A stretch of 24,959 bases of DNA from a virus. The DNA is taken from IMG/VR virus record IMGVR_UViG_3300023278_001931, positions 1-24,959 of that record; one strand, written 5' to 3'. Made by a program: the position numbers and the translations under genes. Shown piece by piece: positions 17,170 to 24,311 of this stretch (within the stretch, counting starts at the first letter, position 1; each line of letters opens with the position of its first letter). A model generated the notes under the pieces. It was not told the origin of the DNA. It ran no database searches and saw only the letters and a program-made list of their open reading frames with translations.

Positions 17170-17531
17170 GTTTAAACGTACAAGATCCAATCATCGCAGG
17201 TTCTCTAAGAGCTGTCTATAATGCTTCGTCTGTAAACGACACCGACTGGCATGATCTCTCATCATCTGATTTTATCAATACTGTTACGGGATCGGCTTTA
17301 GCTGCAGGATTATCCTTTGCTTTTTTAGCGGTAGTCAATAAAGGAAGTAGTCTAGCTTATATTAAATATAGAGCAAGAACGGCGGCGGGAGATGCGGTGA
17401 CGAATGAGATCCCAATCGACTATTATTATTCGGATGATGTAGGGACTATTAATACTAATGTTTCAACTATCGCGTATAAGAAGAATGCAGGATCAGACAC
17501 ATTCTACTTAATCGCGGGATTCTCAAAATAA
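17166..17531 (+). CDS. Small virion/fibre-associated protein, unrecognised
   Basis: A 121-residue protein with an excellent ribosome site (AAGGAGG, eight bases upstream) and an ATGA overlap with the membrane protein gene. It is Ser/Ala/Thr-rich with beta-strand character (SFAFLAVVNKGSSLAYIKYRARTAAG, STIAYKKNAGSDTFYLIAGFSK) and resembles small proteins encoded next to tail fibres in other phages. The strong ribosome site suggests abundant synthesis. No motif gives a function. Confidence 0.45.
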   Translation: MSLNVQDPIIAGSLRAVYNASSVNDTDWHDLSSSDFINTVTGSALAAGLSFAFLAVVNKGSSLAYIKYRARTAAGDAVTNEIPIDYYYSDDVGTINTNVSTIAYKKNAGSDTFYLIAGFSK

Positions 17532-17542
17532 AGGAGTGACTT

Positions 17543-18817
17543 ATGAGTTTAGATATTAGACCAAATCCATCTGCATCCGCGGGCGGTATCACGGGCGGAT
17601 TAACTTACAAAGGATCTTATGACGCAGCTCTCCAAACTCCAAACTTAACGAGTTCAAAAAAAGGAGACTTTTATATCGTAAGTGACGCGGGGTCTTTGGA
17701 TGGAGTTGCTTTAAATACAGGAGATCATATTGTATTTAATCAAGATGCTTCATCTCCGATCACTTCCGCAATGTTTGACGTAATCGATAACACCGATGCA
17801 GTCGCAAGCGTGAATACTAAAACGGGAGTTGTTGTACTTAATACAGATGATATCAGTGAAGGAAGTAATCTTTATTTTACAAGTGGACGTGCATATGTTG
17901 CGGCGGACGCTCGTATTGGAGCCGCAGACTTAACTGATCTTAACGATGTAAGTTATACTGCAGGCCCTGGAATCGATAACTTTGTTTTAACTTATGATAA
18001 CGCGTCGAACTCTTGGGGAGCGGAAGCATCAGGAGCGGCCCCTGTTTCGTCTGTGAATACGCAAACGGGAGCGGTCGTCTTAGACTCGGATGATATCGCG
18101 GAGGGTACAACGAATCTCTACTATACGAACGCACGTTTTGATACTCGATTTGATACCCAACTAGGAACGAAAGATACAGGAGATCTCGCCGAAGGATCGA
18201 ATCTTTATTACACGAATGCACGTTTCGACACTCAACTAGGAACTAAAGACACGGATGATGTAAGCGAAGGAACGAGTAATCTTTATTATACGAATGCACG
18301 TTTCGACACTCAACTTGGAACGAAGGATACAGGGGATCTTGCCGAAGGATCAAACCTGTATTATACGAACGCACGTTCTGACGCTCGTATAGCAGCTGCA
18401 AATCTAACTGATCTTAACGATGTAAGTTATACTGCAGGGGCGGGGATTGATAATTACGTCCTAACTTACAATCATGCAAACACTCGATGGGAAGCCGAAG
18501 CGGCTGCGGGAGGAGGAGGATCGGCTCCTGATACTACGACAGTCTCTCAAGGCACTGACTACACAATAAGCACATCGACAGGAATTGAAGAAGCTTTCTT
18601 TATCACACCCAGTGCAGACATTAACGTAAATTTACCAAGTGCGGTGACCGTTGGTGAAGGCTACAAGTATAATATAAAGAATCTTGCAAGTGGATTCTCA
18701 TTGACAGTTGATGCAGATGGTACTCAAACAATAGATACTTCTCTCACTTATGTAATCAATAATCAATTTCAATCAATCACTATTATGAGTGACGGTGCAA
18801 ACTGGTTTATCATATAA
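17543..18817 (+). CDS. Tail fibre protein with NLYYTNAR repeats
   Basis: A 424-residue fibre-type protein with AAAGGAG upstream. Two VNT-K/Q-TG-x-VVL segments (near residues 90 and 170) precede (S/A)EG-(x)-NLY(Y/F)T repeats. Five NLY(Y/F)T copies begin at 17867, 18113, 18200, 18278 and 18353, with the last four spaced 25-29 residues and carrying ARFDTQLGTKDT linkers. LTDLNDVSYTAG units occur twice. Such repeats are common in phage fibre shafts. A Gly4 linker (residues 323-326) leads to a C-terminal domain (DINVNLPSAVTVGEGYKYNIKN ... SITIMSDGANWFII) of the type found at fibre tips. DNA after the linker has a different composition, suggesting an exchanged receptor-binding end. Confidence 0.75.
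   Translation: MSLDIRPNPSASAGGITGGLTYKGSYDAALQTPNLTSSKKGDFYIVSDAGSLDGVALNTGDHIVFNQDASSPITSAMFDVIDNTDAVASVNTKTGVVVLNTDDISEGSNLYFTSGRAYVAADARIGAADLTDLNDVSYTAGPGIDNFVLTYDNASNSWGAEASGAAPVSSVNTQTGAVVLDSDDIAEGTTNLYYTNARFDTRFDTQLGTKDTGDLAEGSNLYYTNARFDTQLGTKDTDDVSEGTSNLYYTNARFDTQLGTKDTGDLAEGSNLYYTNARSDARIAAANLTDLNDVSYTAGAGIDNYVLTYNHANTRWEAEAAAGGGGSAPDTTTVSQGTDYTISTSTGIEEAFFITPSADINVNLPSAVTVGEGYKYNIKNLASGFSLTVDADGTQTIDTSLTYVINNQFQSITIMSDGANWFII
17867..18376 (+). repeat. Fibre-shaft repeats
   Basis: Four closely spaced NLYYTNAR units start at 18113, 18200, 18278 and 18353 (spacings 87, 78 and 75 bp), with a diverged copy (NLYFTSGR) at 17867. Codon use differs between copies at third positions, so the repeats are old or selected at protein level. 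The protein repeats carry the fibre shaft. Confidence 0.85.
17931..18438 (+). repeat. Perfect 34-bp direct repeat pair within the fibre gene
   Basis: The same 34 bases occur at 17931-17964 and 18405-18438, 474 bp apart (158 codons, in frame). They encode LTDLNDVSYTAG. Unlike the NLYYTNAR units, these two copies are identical at DNA level, so recent duplication or gene conversion is likely. Recombination between them would delete four NLYYTNAR units in frame. Confidence 0.85.
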
Positions 18818-18826
18818 GGGGGTCTT

Positions 18827-19279
18827 ATGTCTTATCTTACACATTCAAGTTACACTCCTAGATTCATTGAACTTTCACTTAGTGCAGATCAATCAATCTC
18901 TTCAGCAAGTGATACGACTGTTGATTTTGATACTATTAGAGGAGACGCGGGTCACGGTGTTTCACTGGTGGCAGGCGGTAACGGTCGAATCAGATTTTCT
19001 GCTAATAAACATTATTGGTGTTTTGGTACTGCTGCCATTGATCGTGACTCAACTTCAACAAATTATGATGCAAGTTTTTTTGATACATCAGGAACTGAGT
19101 TGACAGCAGAGCAAGGCAATTTTAAATCGAGTTGTGCAGTTGGGAATAATTCAGAATCAAGAATCAGTCAACTTGTGTTTAATCCAACTTCTCAGACTGA
19201 TTATGATTTTAAAGTGACAGGAGAGACAGGGACTTTGATGTCTGATGGATCAACTTTAATTATTATAGAAATGAGTTAA
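18827..19279 (+). CDS. Fibre/appendage protein A, unrecognised
   Basis: A 150-residue beta-rich protein with a G-rich ribosome site (AAGGGGG) before the ATG. Segments such as FIELSLSADQSISSASDTTVDFDT, GRIRFSANKHYWCFG and FKVTGETGTLMSDGSTLIIIEMS look like short strands and turns, as in trimeric tail appendages. The stop is followed one base later by the next gene. It lies in the compositionally distinct segment 18535-20206, so it was probably acquired with the fibre tip. Function is likely adsorption or decoration of the fibre; no family is recognised. Confidence 0.5.
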   Translation: MSYLTHSSYTPRFIELSLSADQSISSASDTTVDFDTIRGDAGHGVSLVAGGNGRIRFSANKHYWCFGTAAIDRDSTSTNYDASFFDTSGTELTAEQGNFKSSCAVGNNSESRISQLVFNPTSQTDYDFKVTGETGTLMSDGSTLIIIEMS

Positions 19280-19280
19280 T

Positions 19281-19703
19281 ATGTCATATTATCCTACGAC
19301 CTCGCCGCTTGTCTGTATCTTTAATAATATAGGTCACGTTGAGGGTGCTTTGACTTCTTACGCAGAATTTACGACATCCCTATTTGAAGGCTATATTGAT
19401 TCTAGTGACAATACAGTTTTAAAATCTCCTTTTCCTTTAACAATAAGCGGTGATCTTCGTTATACTTTTTCAGGAAGTGGAGGATTAAGGTCACTTGCTT
19501 ATTTTGAAATTGATGGAACAGATACAAGTTATAAAGGAAGCAATCGAACAGGAGGAGCAAGCGGATCCCTAGGAATCTCACCAGAAATTTTCTTTGTAAA
19601 AACTGAGAGTAATCAAGAAATAAAACTTGAACTTAAAAAAGCCTCAGGTGTTGGGACGACTTATACAACTGATTACTCAAGAGTTATAGGAGTAGTAAAG
19701 TGA
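19281..19703 (+). CDS. Fibre/appendage protein B, unrecognised
   Basis: A 140-residue protein with only a weak ribosome site (GAG in the previous stop region), so translation is probably coupled to the upstream gene, which ends two bases earlier. The protein is Ser/Thr/Gly-rich (FPLTISGDLRYTFSGSGGLRSLAYFEIDGTDTSYKGS) with an acidic-basic C-terminus (ESNQEIKLELKKASGVGTTY). The layout resembles appendage proteins A and C on either side, and the three may be paralogous beta-sandwich proteins. Its start overlaps nothing; its stop overlaps the GTG of the next gene. Confidence 0.5.
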   Translation: MSYYPTTSPLVCIFNNIGHVEGALTSYAEFTTSLFEGYIDSSDNTVLKSPFPLTISGDLRYTFSGSGGLRSLAYFEIDGTDTSYKGSNRTGGASGSLGISPEIFFVKTESNQEIKLELKKASGVGTTYTTDYSRVIGVVK

Positions 19704-20206
19704 CAGCATTATCCAAGAAAAGTTCTGGTGTTAATTCAATGGTTATCATTGGGAAAAATGCGGTTAATGTAAGCGGTACAGTATACGCACATTTTGATCG
19801 TACTGAATTGATAAGCGGCTTTGGTGTATCCTCTTCTAATAATTATCAATTTACATTAGACAATACTTTAGGAAAGTCTTTTATTTTGCAAGGGGGAACA
19901 TCAGTTGACACTATAAGCGGAATTGTAGATTTAAAATATCGTTGGTATGATGAAACAAACTCTCAATTCATTGGGTCTGCCGCTCTTCTAAGAAGTTCTA
20001 GTGTTGGTGGAACATATGGAAATCTGAATCCCCCATATCGTCAAGATGCTGTTGCTGTTATTCTTTCTTCTGATTTTGGCGGATCAGACATTACAGTATC
20101 TTTAAGAGTCATTTCAACGGGGGCAGGTACTCCAAGATATACATGGGAACCGAACGGCTTTGAAGCATATGCAGGTATTCCATCTTTGACTGTTTTAAGG
20201 ACATAG
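19700..20206 (+). CDS. Fibre/appendage protein C, unrecognised (GTG start)
   Basis: A 168-residue protein starting at GTG 19700, which overlaps the previous TGA (GTGA), with AGGAG eight bases upstream. It is Ser/Gly/Asn-rich and beta-like (MVIIGKNAVNVSGTVYAHFDRTELI, SGIVDLKYRWYDETNSQFIGSAALL, ITVSLRVISTGAGTPRYTWEPNGFEAYAG). It is the last gene of the low-GATC block; the next gene returns to the dense GATC style. It may belong to the receptor-binding module. Confidence 0.5.
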   Translation: MTALSKKSSGVNSMVIIGKNAVNVSGTVYAHFDRTELISGFGVSSSNNYQFTLDNTLGKSFILQGGTSVDTISGIVDLKYRWYDETNSQFIGSAALLRSSSVGGTYGNLNPPYRQDAVAVILSSDFGGSDITVSLRVISTGAGTPRYTWEPNGFEAYAGIPSLTVLRT

Positions 20207-20213
20207 GATCATC

Positions 20214-20558
20214 ATGTTCAATATCAAACTAGATTTTAAAGACGTATCAGAGATCCTTCAATCTCCCATCGGGATCTCCCTCGTCTCCATTGTCCTCTCT
20301 CTGATCTTCGTCTTGATTGGGATGTCCCTTGGGTCCTCCTCTAAAGAGAGTGTATGTCGAGAGGAATTGATCTTGATGAAACTCCAAGAAAAGCAAATCG
20401 GAGATCTTGAGATTGAATACTCGAAGTGTATTAATGAAGGTCAGACCTCCTGTATCGAAAGAGAACAGAGAATCTGTCGTCAAGAGAAGGAAGAGATCAA
20501 AGAGAATTGTAATAAGCTAATGGAGGACATCTTCAAGGTCGGAGGAAAGAATGATTAA
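20214..20558 (+). CDS. Membrane-anchored coiled-coil protein, inner-spanin-like
   Basis: A 114-residue protein with one N-terminal transmembrane helix at about residues 18-41 (PIGISLVSIVLSLIFVLIGMS) followed by a Glu/Lys-rich coiled coil containing five cysteines. This is the topology of Rz-type i-spanins: N-terminal anchor with a periplasmic coiled coil. The next gene starts inside its last codons (8-nt overlap) with a strong GGAGGA site, as Rz/Rz1 pairs often overlap. The gene lies more than 3 kb from the CHAP and holin-like genes, separated by fibres. Because small TM-plus-coiled-coil proteins also serve other roles, this is a tentative call. Confidence 0.45.
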   Translation: MFNIKLDFKDVSEILQSPIGISLVSIVLSLIFVLIGMSLGSSSKESVCREELILMKLQEKQIGDLEIEYSKCINEGQTSCIEREQRICRQEKEEIKENCNKLMEDIFKVGGKND

Positions 20559-20961
20559 TCTCGTCATTCCTTTTATCTTTCAACTCGGATTCGCGACGAT
20601 CTCCTTGGATGATGGACACAAGATCAGATCATCTTATGTAAGAAGTGGGACTGTCTCTCCTTCTTCAGGGTTCCTTATATCGATCGGAGATATGTCTGAC
20701 ATCCAGACTTCCTTACATGGAAACTCTTGCTTGATTCGTGTAAGTGAAATCAAGTCTCGCTTTGAATTGGAAGTCAAGTCAACAGTCGATCGATGCGATA
20801 AACGTCTTGATGTTTTTAGAAAGTCTCTTGACGAATCCCAACTCTTGAATAAGAATCTACAACTCGAATTAAAAAAAGAACGGTCTGAGTATCAAAAATT
20901 ACTTATCGGATCAATCGTCGTAACGACTGTTCTTACTGCGACGGTTTTCGCTATACGTTAA
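20551..20961 (+). CDS. Protein with N-terminal hydrophobic leader and C-terminal membrane helix, spanin-like
   Basis: A 136-residue protein. Residues 1-17 (MINLVIPFIFQLGFATI) look like a signal sequence but have no lipobox cysteine. The middle is polar and includes a coiled coil (RFELEVKSTVDRCDKRLDVFRKS, QLLNKNLQLELKKE). The C-terminal ~20 residues (LLIGSIVVTTVLTATVFAI) form a transmembrane helix. An exported N-terminus plus a C-terminal membrane anchor is the topology of unimolecular spanins such as T1 gp11, except that the outer-membrane lipid anchor is missing. It overlaps the previous gene by 8 nt, so the two products may work as a pair. An alternative is an entry or superinfection membrane protein. 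Confidence 0.4.
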   Translation: MINLVIPFIFQLGFATISLDDGHKIRSSYVRSGTVSPSSGFLISIGDMSDIQTSLHGNSCLIRVSEIKSRFELEVKSTVDRCDKRLDVFRKSLDESQLLNKNLQLELKKERSEYQKLLIGSIVVTTVLTATVFAIR

Positions 20962-20972
20962 AGAGTTGTATC

Positions 20973-22973
20973 ATGCAAAACGAAATCATGGGAAGAGTGG
21001 CCTTCGCTGCTCAATACGCTAAACCTACCCCGAACGGAAGAGAGTCATGGGAGGATGCTGTTGATCGTGTCGCTACCATGCACAAAAAGAAATACCCTGA
21101 AGAGGAAGATCGGATCGATTGGGCTTTTGGTCTAGTCAAAGATAAAAGAGTTGTACCTTCTCAACGGTCTACTCAATTCGGAGGAGACGCGATTGAGCGA
21201 AGGAACATGAGAATATATAACTGTACTTTCTCCCCTGCAGATCGCCCTCGTTTCTTTAGTGAAATGTTTTGGCTTCTTCTGTGCGGGTGCGGGACGGGAT
21301 TCTCTGTACGTCATTCTGATATCTCCAAACTTCCAAGAGTGATTATCAGGAACGCTTATCTTAATCGAAGATCTGCGAAGTATGTAGTCCAAGATTCGAT
21401 CGAAGGATGGGCGGAAGCTCTCCAAGCTTTGATCGATTCTTATTTCTTCATTGACTACTTTGATCACTCTTATGATTATGAACTTGAGTTTGACTTCTCC
21501 AAGGTCCGTCCAAAGGGATCATTGATCTCATCGGGTGGAGTCGCTCCAGGGCCTGCTCCTTTAGAAGCGTGTTTGGATAGTATCAAGAAGATCCTTCATT
21601 CAAGATTCGGTCAACGCCTTCGCTCAATCGATGTCTTAGATGTATGTATGGAATTGAGTGCAGCAGTCCTTAGTGGAGGAGTAAGACGCTCTGCTTCGAT
21701 CTGTTTATTCGATAATGATGATCAGCTTATGTTGAAAGCTAAAACGGGGGAATGGTGGAAGTTCGCACCGAATCGAGCTTATGCAAATATATCCGCGACT
21801 GTTCCAACGGATGGAAGCGAAACAAAGAGCATGATCAATCGAGTCGTAAAACTGAATCGAGATTGGGGAGAACCTGGAGTCTACTTTGCGGACTCTCCAG
21901 ACTTTGGAACTAATCCATGCTGCGAGATTGGACTGTATCCATACTTCGTCCAAAGTGCTTTTGGTACTCATCAAAAAGATCTTCCTTTAAGCATCACTCG
22001 GAATCGTAAAAGACTAGAGATGGGAGGATGGATATGGAGGAGTGGATGGGCCGTTTGTAATTTAACTGAAATCAATATGGCAAAGAATAGAGGAGAGGAG
22101 GAGTTCTTTGAAGCTTGTCAAGCCGCTTCCTACATCGGAACCCTTCAGGCGGGATATACTGAAACCGGATATCTTGGAAGAGTATCGAAGACGATCATTG
22201 AACAAGAAGCTTTGATTGGTGTCTCCTTGACAGGGATGTACTCAAATCCTCTTTCCTTTACTCCCTCCATCCTCCGCGATGGAGCTGCTATCGTAGAGGA
22301 CACGAATCGATTGACATCCAAACGGATCGGAATCAATTATGCATCTCGTATGACTTGCATTAAACCGAGCGGAAACACTTCGACAGTTTTAGGAACGTCT
22401 TCAGGTATCCATCCTTTTCATTCAGATCGATACATCCGAACCATCCGACTCTCCAAGGTGAATCCAATTTGGAATCTAATCAAAGAAGAGTTACCCGAAT
22501 CGATTATTGATCTTGATGGAGATACAGGTATTGTCCAGTTTGCTTGTGTAGGAGAAGGAGTATGTCGAGATGAGTTGACTGCTCACGACTTCTTAGAGAA
22601 CGTCGCTCTCGTTCAATCGAATTGGGTAGAGTATGGATCTTCAGACAGTCGAGTTGAAGGACTCTCTCACAATGTCTCTAATACTTGTACAGTGAAGGAT
22701 GACGAATGGAACATGGTTTCCGATTGGCTTTGGAAGAATCGAAGATCTGTAAAGGGAGTCGCTCTCCTGTCGGATTATGGAGACACTGTTTATCAGAACG
22801 CACCGTATCAAACTGTGAAGGAGGGAACAAAGCAGGAAGAAGAATGGATCCGACTCTCCAAGATTGATTGGTCGAAAGTGGATCTAACTTCAGTTGGTGG
22901 AGGAAATGACGCACACCTAACAGGAGGATGCGATGGCCTTAAATGTGAACTCCCAACGAACGGGCAATCATAA
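20973..22973 (+). CDS. nrdJ: Adenosylcobalamin-dependent (class II) ribonucleoside-triphosphate reductase
   Basis: A 666-residue class II ribonucleotide reductase, monomeric RTPR type, converting ribonucleotides to deoxyribonucleotides with coenzyme B12. Signs: PSQRSTQFGG, NMRIYNC with Cys84 and VCNLTEIN with Cys362 (redox pair); TNPCCE with the radical Cys316 and Glu318; SGGVRRSAS; KPSGNTSTVLGTSSGIHP; and a C-terminal C-x4-C (CDGLKC) that regenerates the active site with thioredoxin. Family members are about 700-740 residues, so this is slightly short. Between NPCCE and CNL there are 43 residues, more than in the RTPR sequences I recall, so a loop insertion is likely. No small subunit is required. 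It sits at the end of the late-strand run with a weak AAAGAG site. Its end overlaps the convergent gene by 35 nt. Confidence 0.93.
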   Translation: MQNEIMGRVAFAAQYAKPTPNGRESWEDAVDRVATMHKKKYPEEEDRIDWAFGLVKDKRVVPSQRSTQFGGDAIERRNMRIYNCTFSPADRPRFFSEMFWLLLCGCGTGFSVRHSDISKLPRVIIRNAYLNRRSAKYVVQDSIEGWAEALQALIDSYFFIDYFDHSYDYELEFDFSKVRPKGSLISSGGVAPGPAPLEACLDSIKKILHSRFGQRLRSIDVLDVCMELSAAVLSGGVRRSASICLFDNDDQLMLKAKTGEWWKFAPNRAYANISATVPTDGSETKSMINRVVKLNRDWGEPGVYFADSPDFGTNPCCEIGLYPYFVQSAFGTHQKDLPLSITRNRKRLEMGGWIWRSGWAVCNLTEINMAKNRGEEEFFEACQAASYIGTLQAGYTETGYLGRVSKTIIEQEALIGVSLTGMYSNPLSFTPSILRDGAAIVEDTNRLTSKRIGINYASRMTCIKPSGNTSTVLGTSSGIHPFHSDRYIRTIRLSKVNPIWNLIKEELPESIIDLDGDTGIVQFACVGEGVCRDELTAHDFLENVALVQSNWVEYGSSDSRVEGLSHNVSNTCTVKDDEWNMVSDWLWKNRRSVKGVALLSDYGDTVYQNAPYQTVKEGTKQEEEWIRLSKIDWSKVDLTSVGGGNDAHLTGGCDGLKCELPTNGQS

Positions 22974-24096
22974 AGAATGTTCCTCCTCCTGGAGTCGTGT
23001 TGATTGCATTCTCGTATTGATTGAAAGTCTTTTGATCGATCAACTCTTCGTTAAGTTGTTTTCTTAACATGATCATAGTCTCGCTCCAAGATCCTTCATA
23101 GTGGTAGCTCATGTCATGTATAAAGAAACAATAGTGAGCAAGGTCCTTATGCTTCGCAGGATCAAAGCAAGTCCCATAGAATGAATCATACAGGCCCGCT
23201 AAGACTTGGAGATCCGATTGATCCCATTCCTTGAATCCATTGAATCCGATATTCTTCTTTCCATCCTGTAGGAAGACTCGGATCGGATTGACTCCGAAAG
23301 CATAGAAGAGTGTAGAGAGTTGATCATAGGAGCATTGATTAAGCGGCTTGCTGCTCATTGTCTCCATAGCAACTAAAGCTTGATCAACGTCCGCTCCTTC
23401 CTTCTTAAGTTCTTCAATCGTTGTGTTGATGTTTGAGAAGTTGCGAAGGGGATTCGATGTAGATGGAGGATCGATAGGAGGAGGAGGAGGAGTCTCTAGT
23501 TTAGTTTTTTTTTTGGGAGGAGTTGAAGGCTTTGGAGGACGAGCGGATTCAACGGAAGCAAAGACAATACGATCTCGTTCCTCTTCATCTTGGATCATCA
23601 CTTCGGCAAGTTCATCTGGAGAGCAAGCCTTTCCGACGACTTCAGGGAAGGCAAGTCGAAGAAGAGCAGTTAAAGCCCGCTTGTGCAGCATCACTCTAGG
23701 CATCTTCTGCCAAGAAGAGTGATTTAGTGCTCCTCTTAATCGAGCGTCTTCTAGAGTGTAAGTCCATGATTTGGGCTTCACATCGAATCCAAACTCTTTA
23801 GCCATCTCCAACTCATCACGACGTAAAGCAAAGACAGTGACTGAGTCTTCTGTGATCTCTTCCCAAATAGCTGCACATACTTTTTTTCCATCCTTGCCAA
23901 CATATCGTCGGACAGCTCCCGCCATTGCATCCGCATTGAGAGCGGGCTTCCCGTGTAAGCAATAAGTTTGAGAAAGAGTAATCGGAATATTGAACTCAAA
24001 TAAATGTCCAAATGTCAGAAAGCATTTTACATTGTCATTGAAGTCTCGGTCGGTTGATAGGTTTTGAATCATTTGTAATTGGGTATCGTTTAACAT
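22939..24096 (-). CDS. RecT-like single-strand annealing protein with extra C-terminal domain
   Basis: A 385-residue protein, start ATG at 24096 with GGAG eight bases upstream. The N-terminal ~170 residues follow the layout of phage RecT-type proteins: LHGKPALNADAMAGAVRR, a strand-rich middle (SVTVFALRRD), SWTYTLEDARLRGAL, then WQKMPRVMLHKRALTALLRLAFPEVVG with a SPDEL end, typical of RecT relatives. RecT proteins anneal complementary single strands in phage recombination. A Pro/Lys-rich linker (about 185-215) holds an A10 tract. The C-terminal ~165 residues are a helical domain I do not recognise (YDQLSTLFYAFGVNPIRVFLQDG, DLAHYCFFIHDMSYHYEG). No RecE/exonuclease partner is in the window. The call is from motif memory, not a search. 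Confidence 0.6.
   Translation of the reverse strand: MLNDTQLQMIQNLSTDRDFNDNVKCFLTFGHLFEFNIPITLSQTYCLHGKPALNADAMAGAVRRYVGKDGKKVCAAIWEEITEDSVTVFALRRDELEMAKEFGFDVKPKSWTYTLEDARLRGALNHSSWQKMPRVMLHKRALTALLRLAFPEVVGKACSPDELAEVMIQDEEERDRIVFASVESARPPKPSTPPKKKTKLETPPPPPIDPPSTSNPLRNFSNINTTIEELKKEGADVDQALVAMETMSSKPLNQCSYDQLSTLFYAFGVNPIRVFLQDGKKNIGFNGFKEWDQSDLQVLAGLYDSFYGTCFDPAKHKDLAHYCFFIHDMSYHYEGSWSETMIMLRKQLNEELIDQKTFNQYENAINTTPGGGTFFMIARSLGVHI
23505..23514 (-). promoter_or_regulatory. A10 homopolymer tract, candidate slippage site in the RecT-like gene
   Basis: Ten A in a row on the coding strand (CCC AAA AAA AAA ACT AAA CTA) at residues 195-197. A -1 slip gives AAC TAA and a +1 slip gives CTA AAC TAG, so either shift stops within three codons, at the junction between the annealing core and the C-terminal domain. 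No further evidence of slippage is available. Confidence 0.5.
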
Positions 24097-24116
24097 GGTC
24101 TTCTCTCCAGTATTGA

Positions 24117-24311
24117 TTATTGGTTTGCTAAAATAGCGGATACAGTTTTAAGAGTCTTAAGATCTAAGTGTTTGATCTTGTCGGATTGTTTAGTGCGATT
24201 ATGAAAAGAGTTGAACGCAATCGCAGCTGCTAGACCGATCACAATGAAGATCGGGGTCGCGTGTTTCTCTGAGAATGTTCGTCGGTCTTGTTTGGGTGCA
24301 TACTTGATCAT
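24117..24311 (-). CDS. Small single-pass membrane protein
   Basis: I place the start at ATG 24311: it overlaps the upstream HTH gene's TGA (ATGA) and has GAGGA nine bases upstream. A longer reading from 24377 would run inside the HTH gene without a site. The 64-residue protein is MIKYAPKQDRRTFSEKH, then one transmembrane helix (ATPIFIVIGLAAAIAFNSF) and a basic helix rich in Lys/Leu. No family is recognised. It is translationally coupled to the HTH gene and ends 20 bases before the RecT-like start, so the three genes probably form one operon. A host-takeover or exclusion role is possible but only a guess. Confidence 0.6.
   Translation of the reverse strand: MIKYAPKQDRRTFSEKHATPIFIVIGLAAAIAFNSFHNRTKQSDKIKHLDLKTLKTVSAILANQ

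Noticed and set aside
18113-18376. CRISPR-like array
   Set aside because: Repeats are coding, imperfect at third positions, of variable spacing, and encode fibre NLYYTNAR units.
17543-20206. Diversity-generating retroelement target in the fibre genes
   Set aside because: No reverse transcriptase, no template/variable repeat pair biased at adenines; the only perfect repeat is 34 bp and has no mismatches.
23475-23491. GGA/CCT microsatellite as a phase-variation tract
   Set aside because: It is a trinucleotide run encoding Pro; unit changes would keep frame, so no on/off switching is expected.
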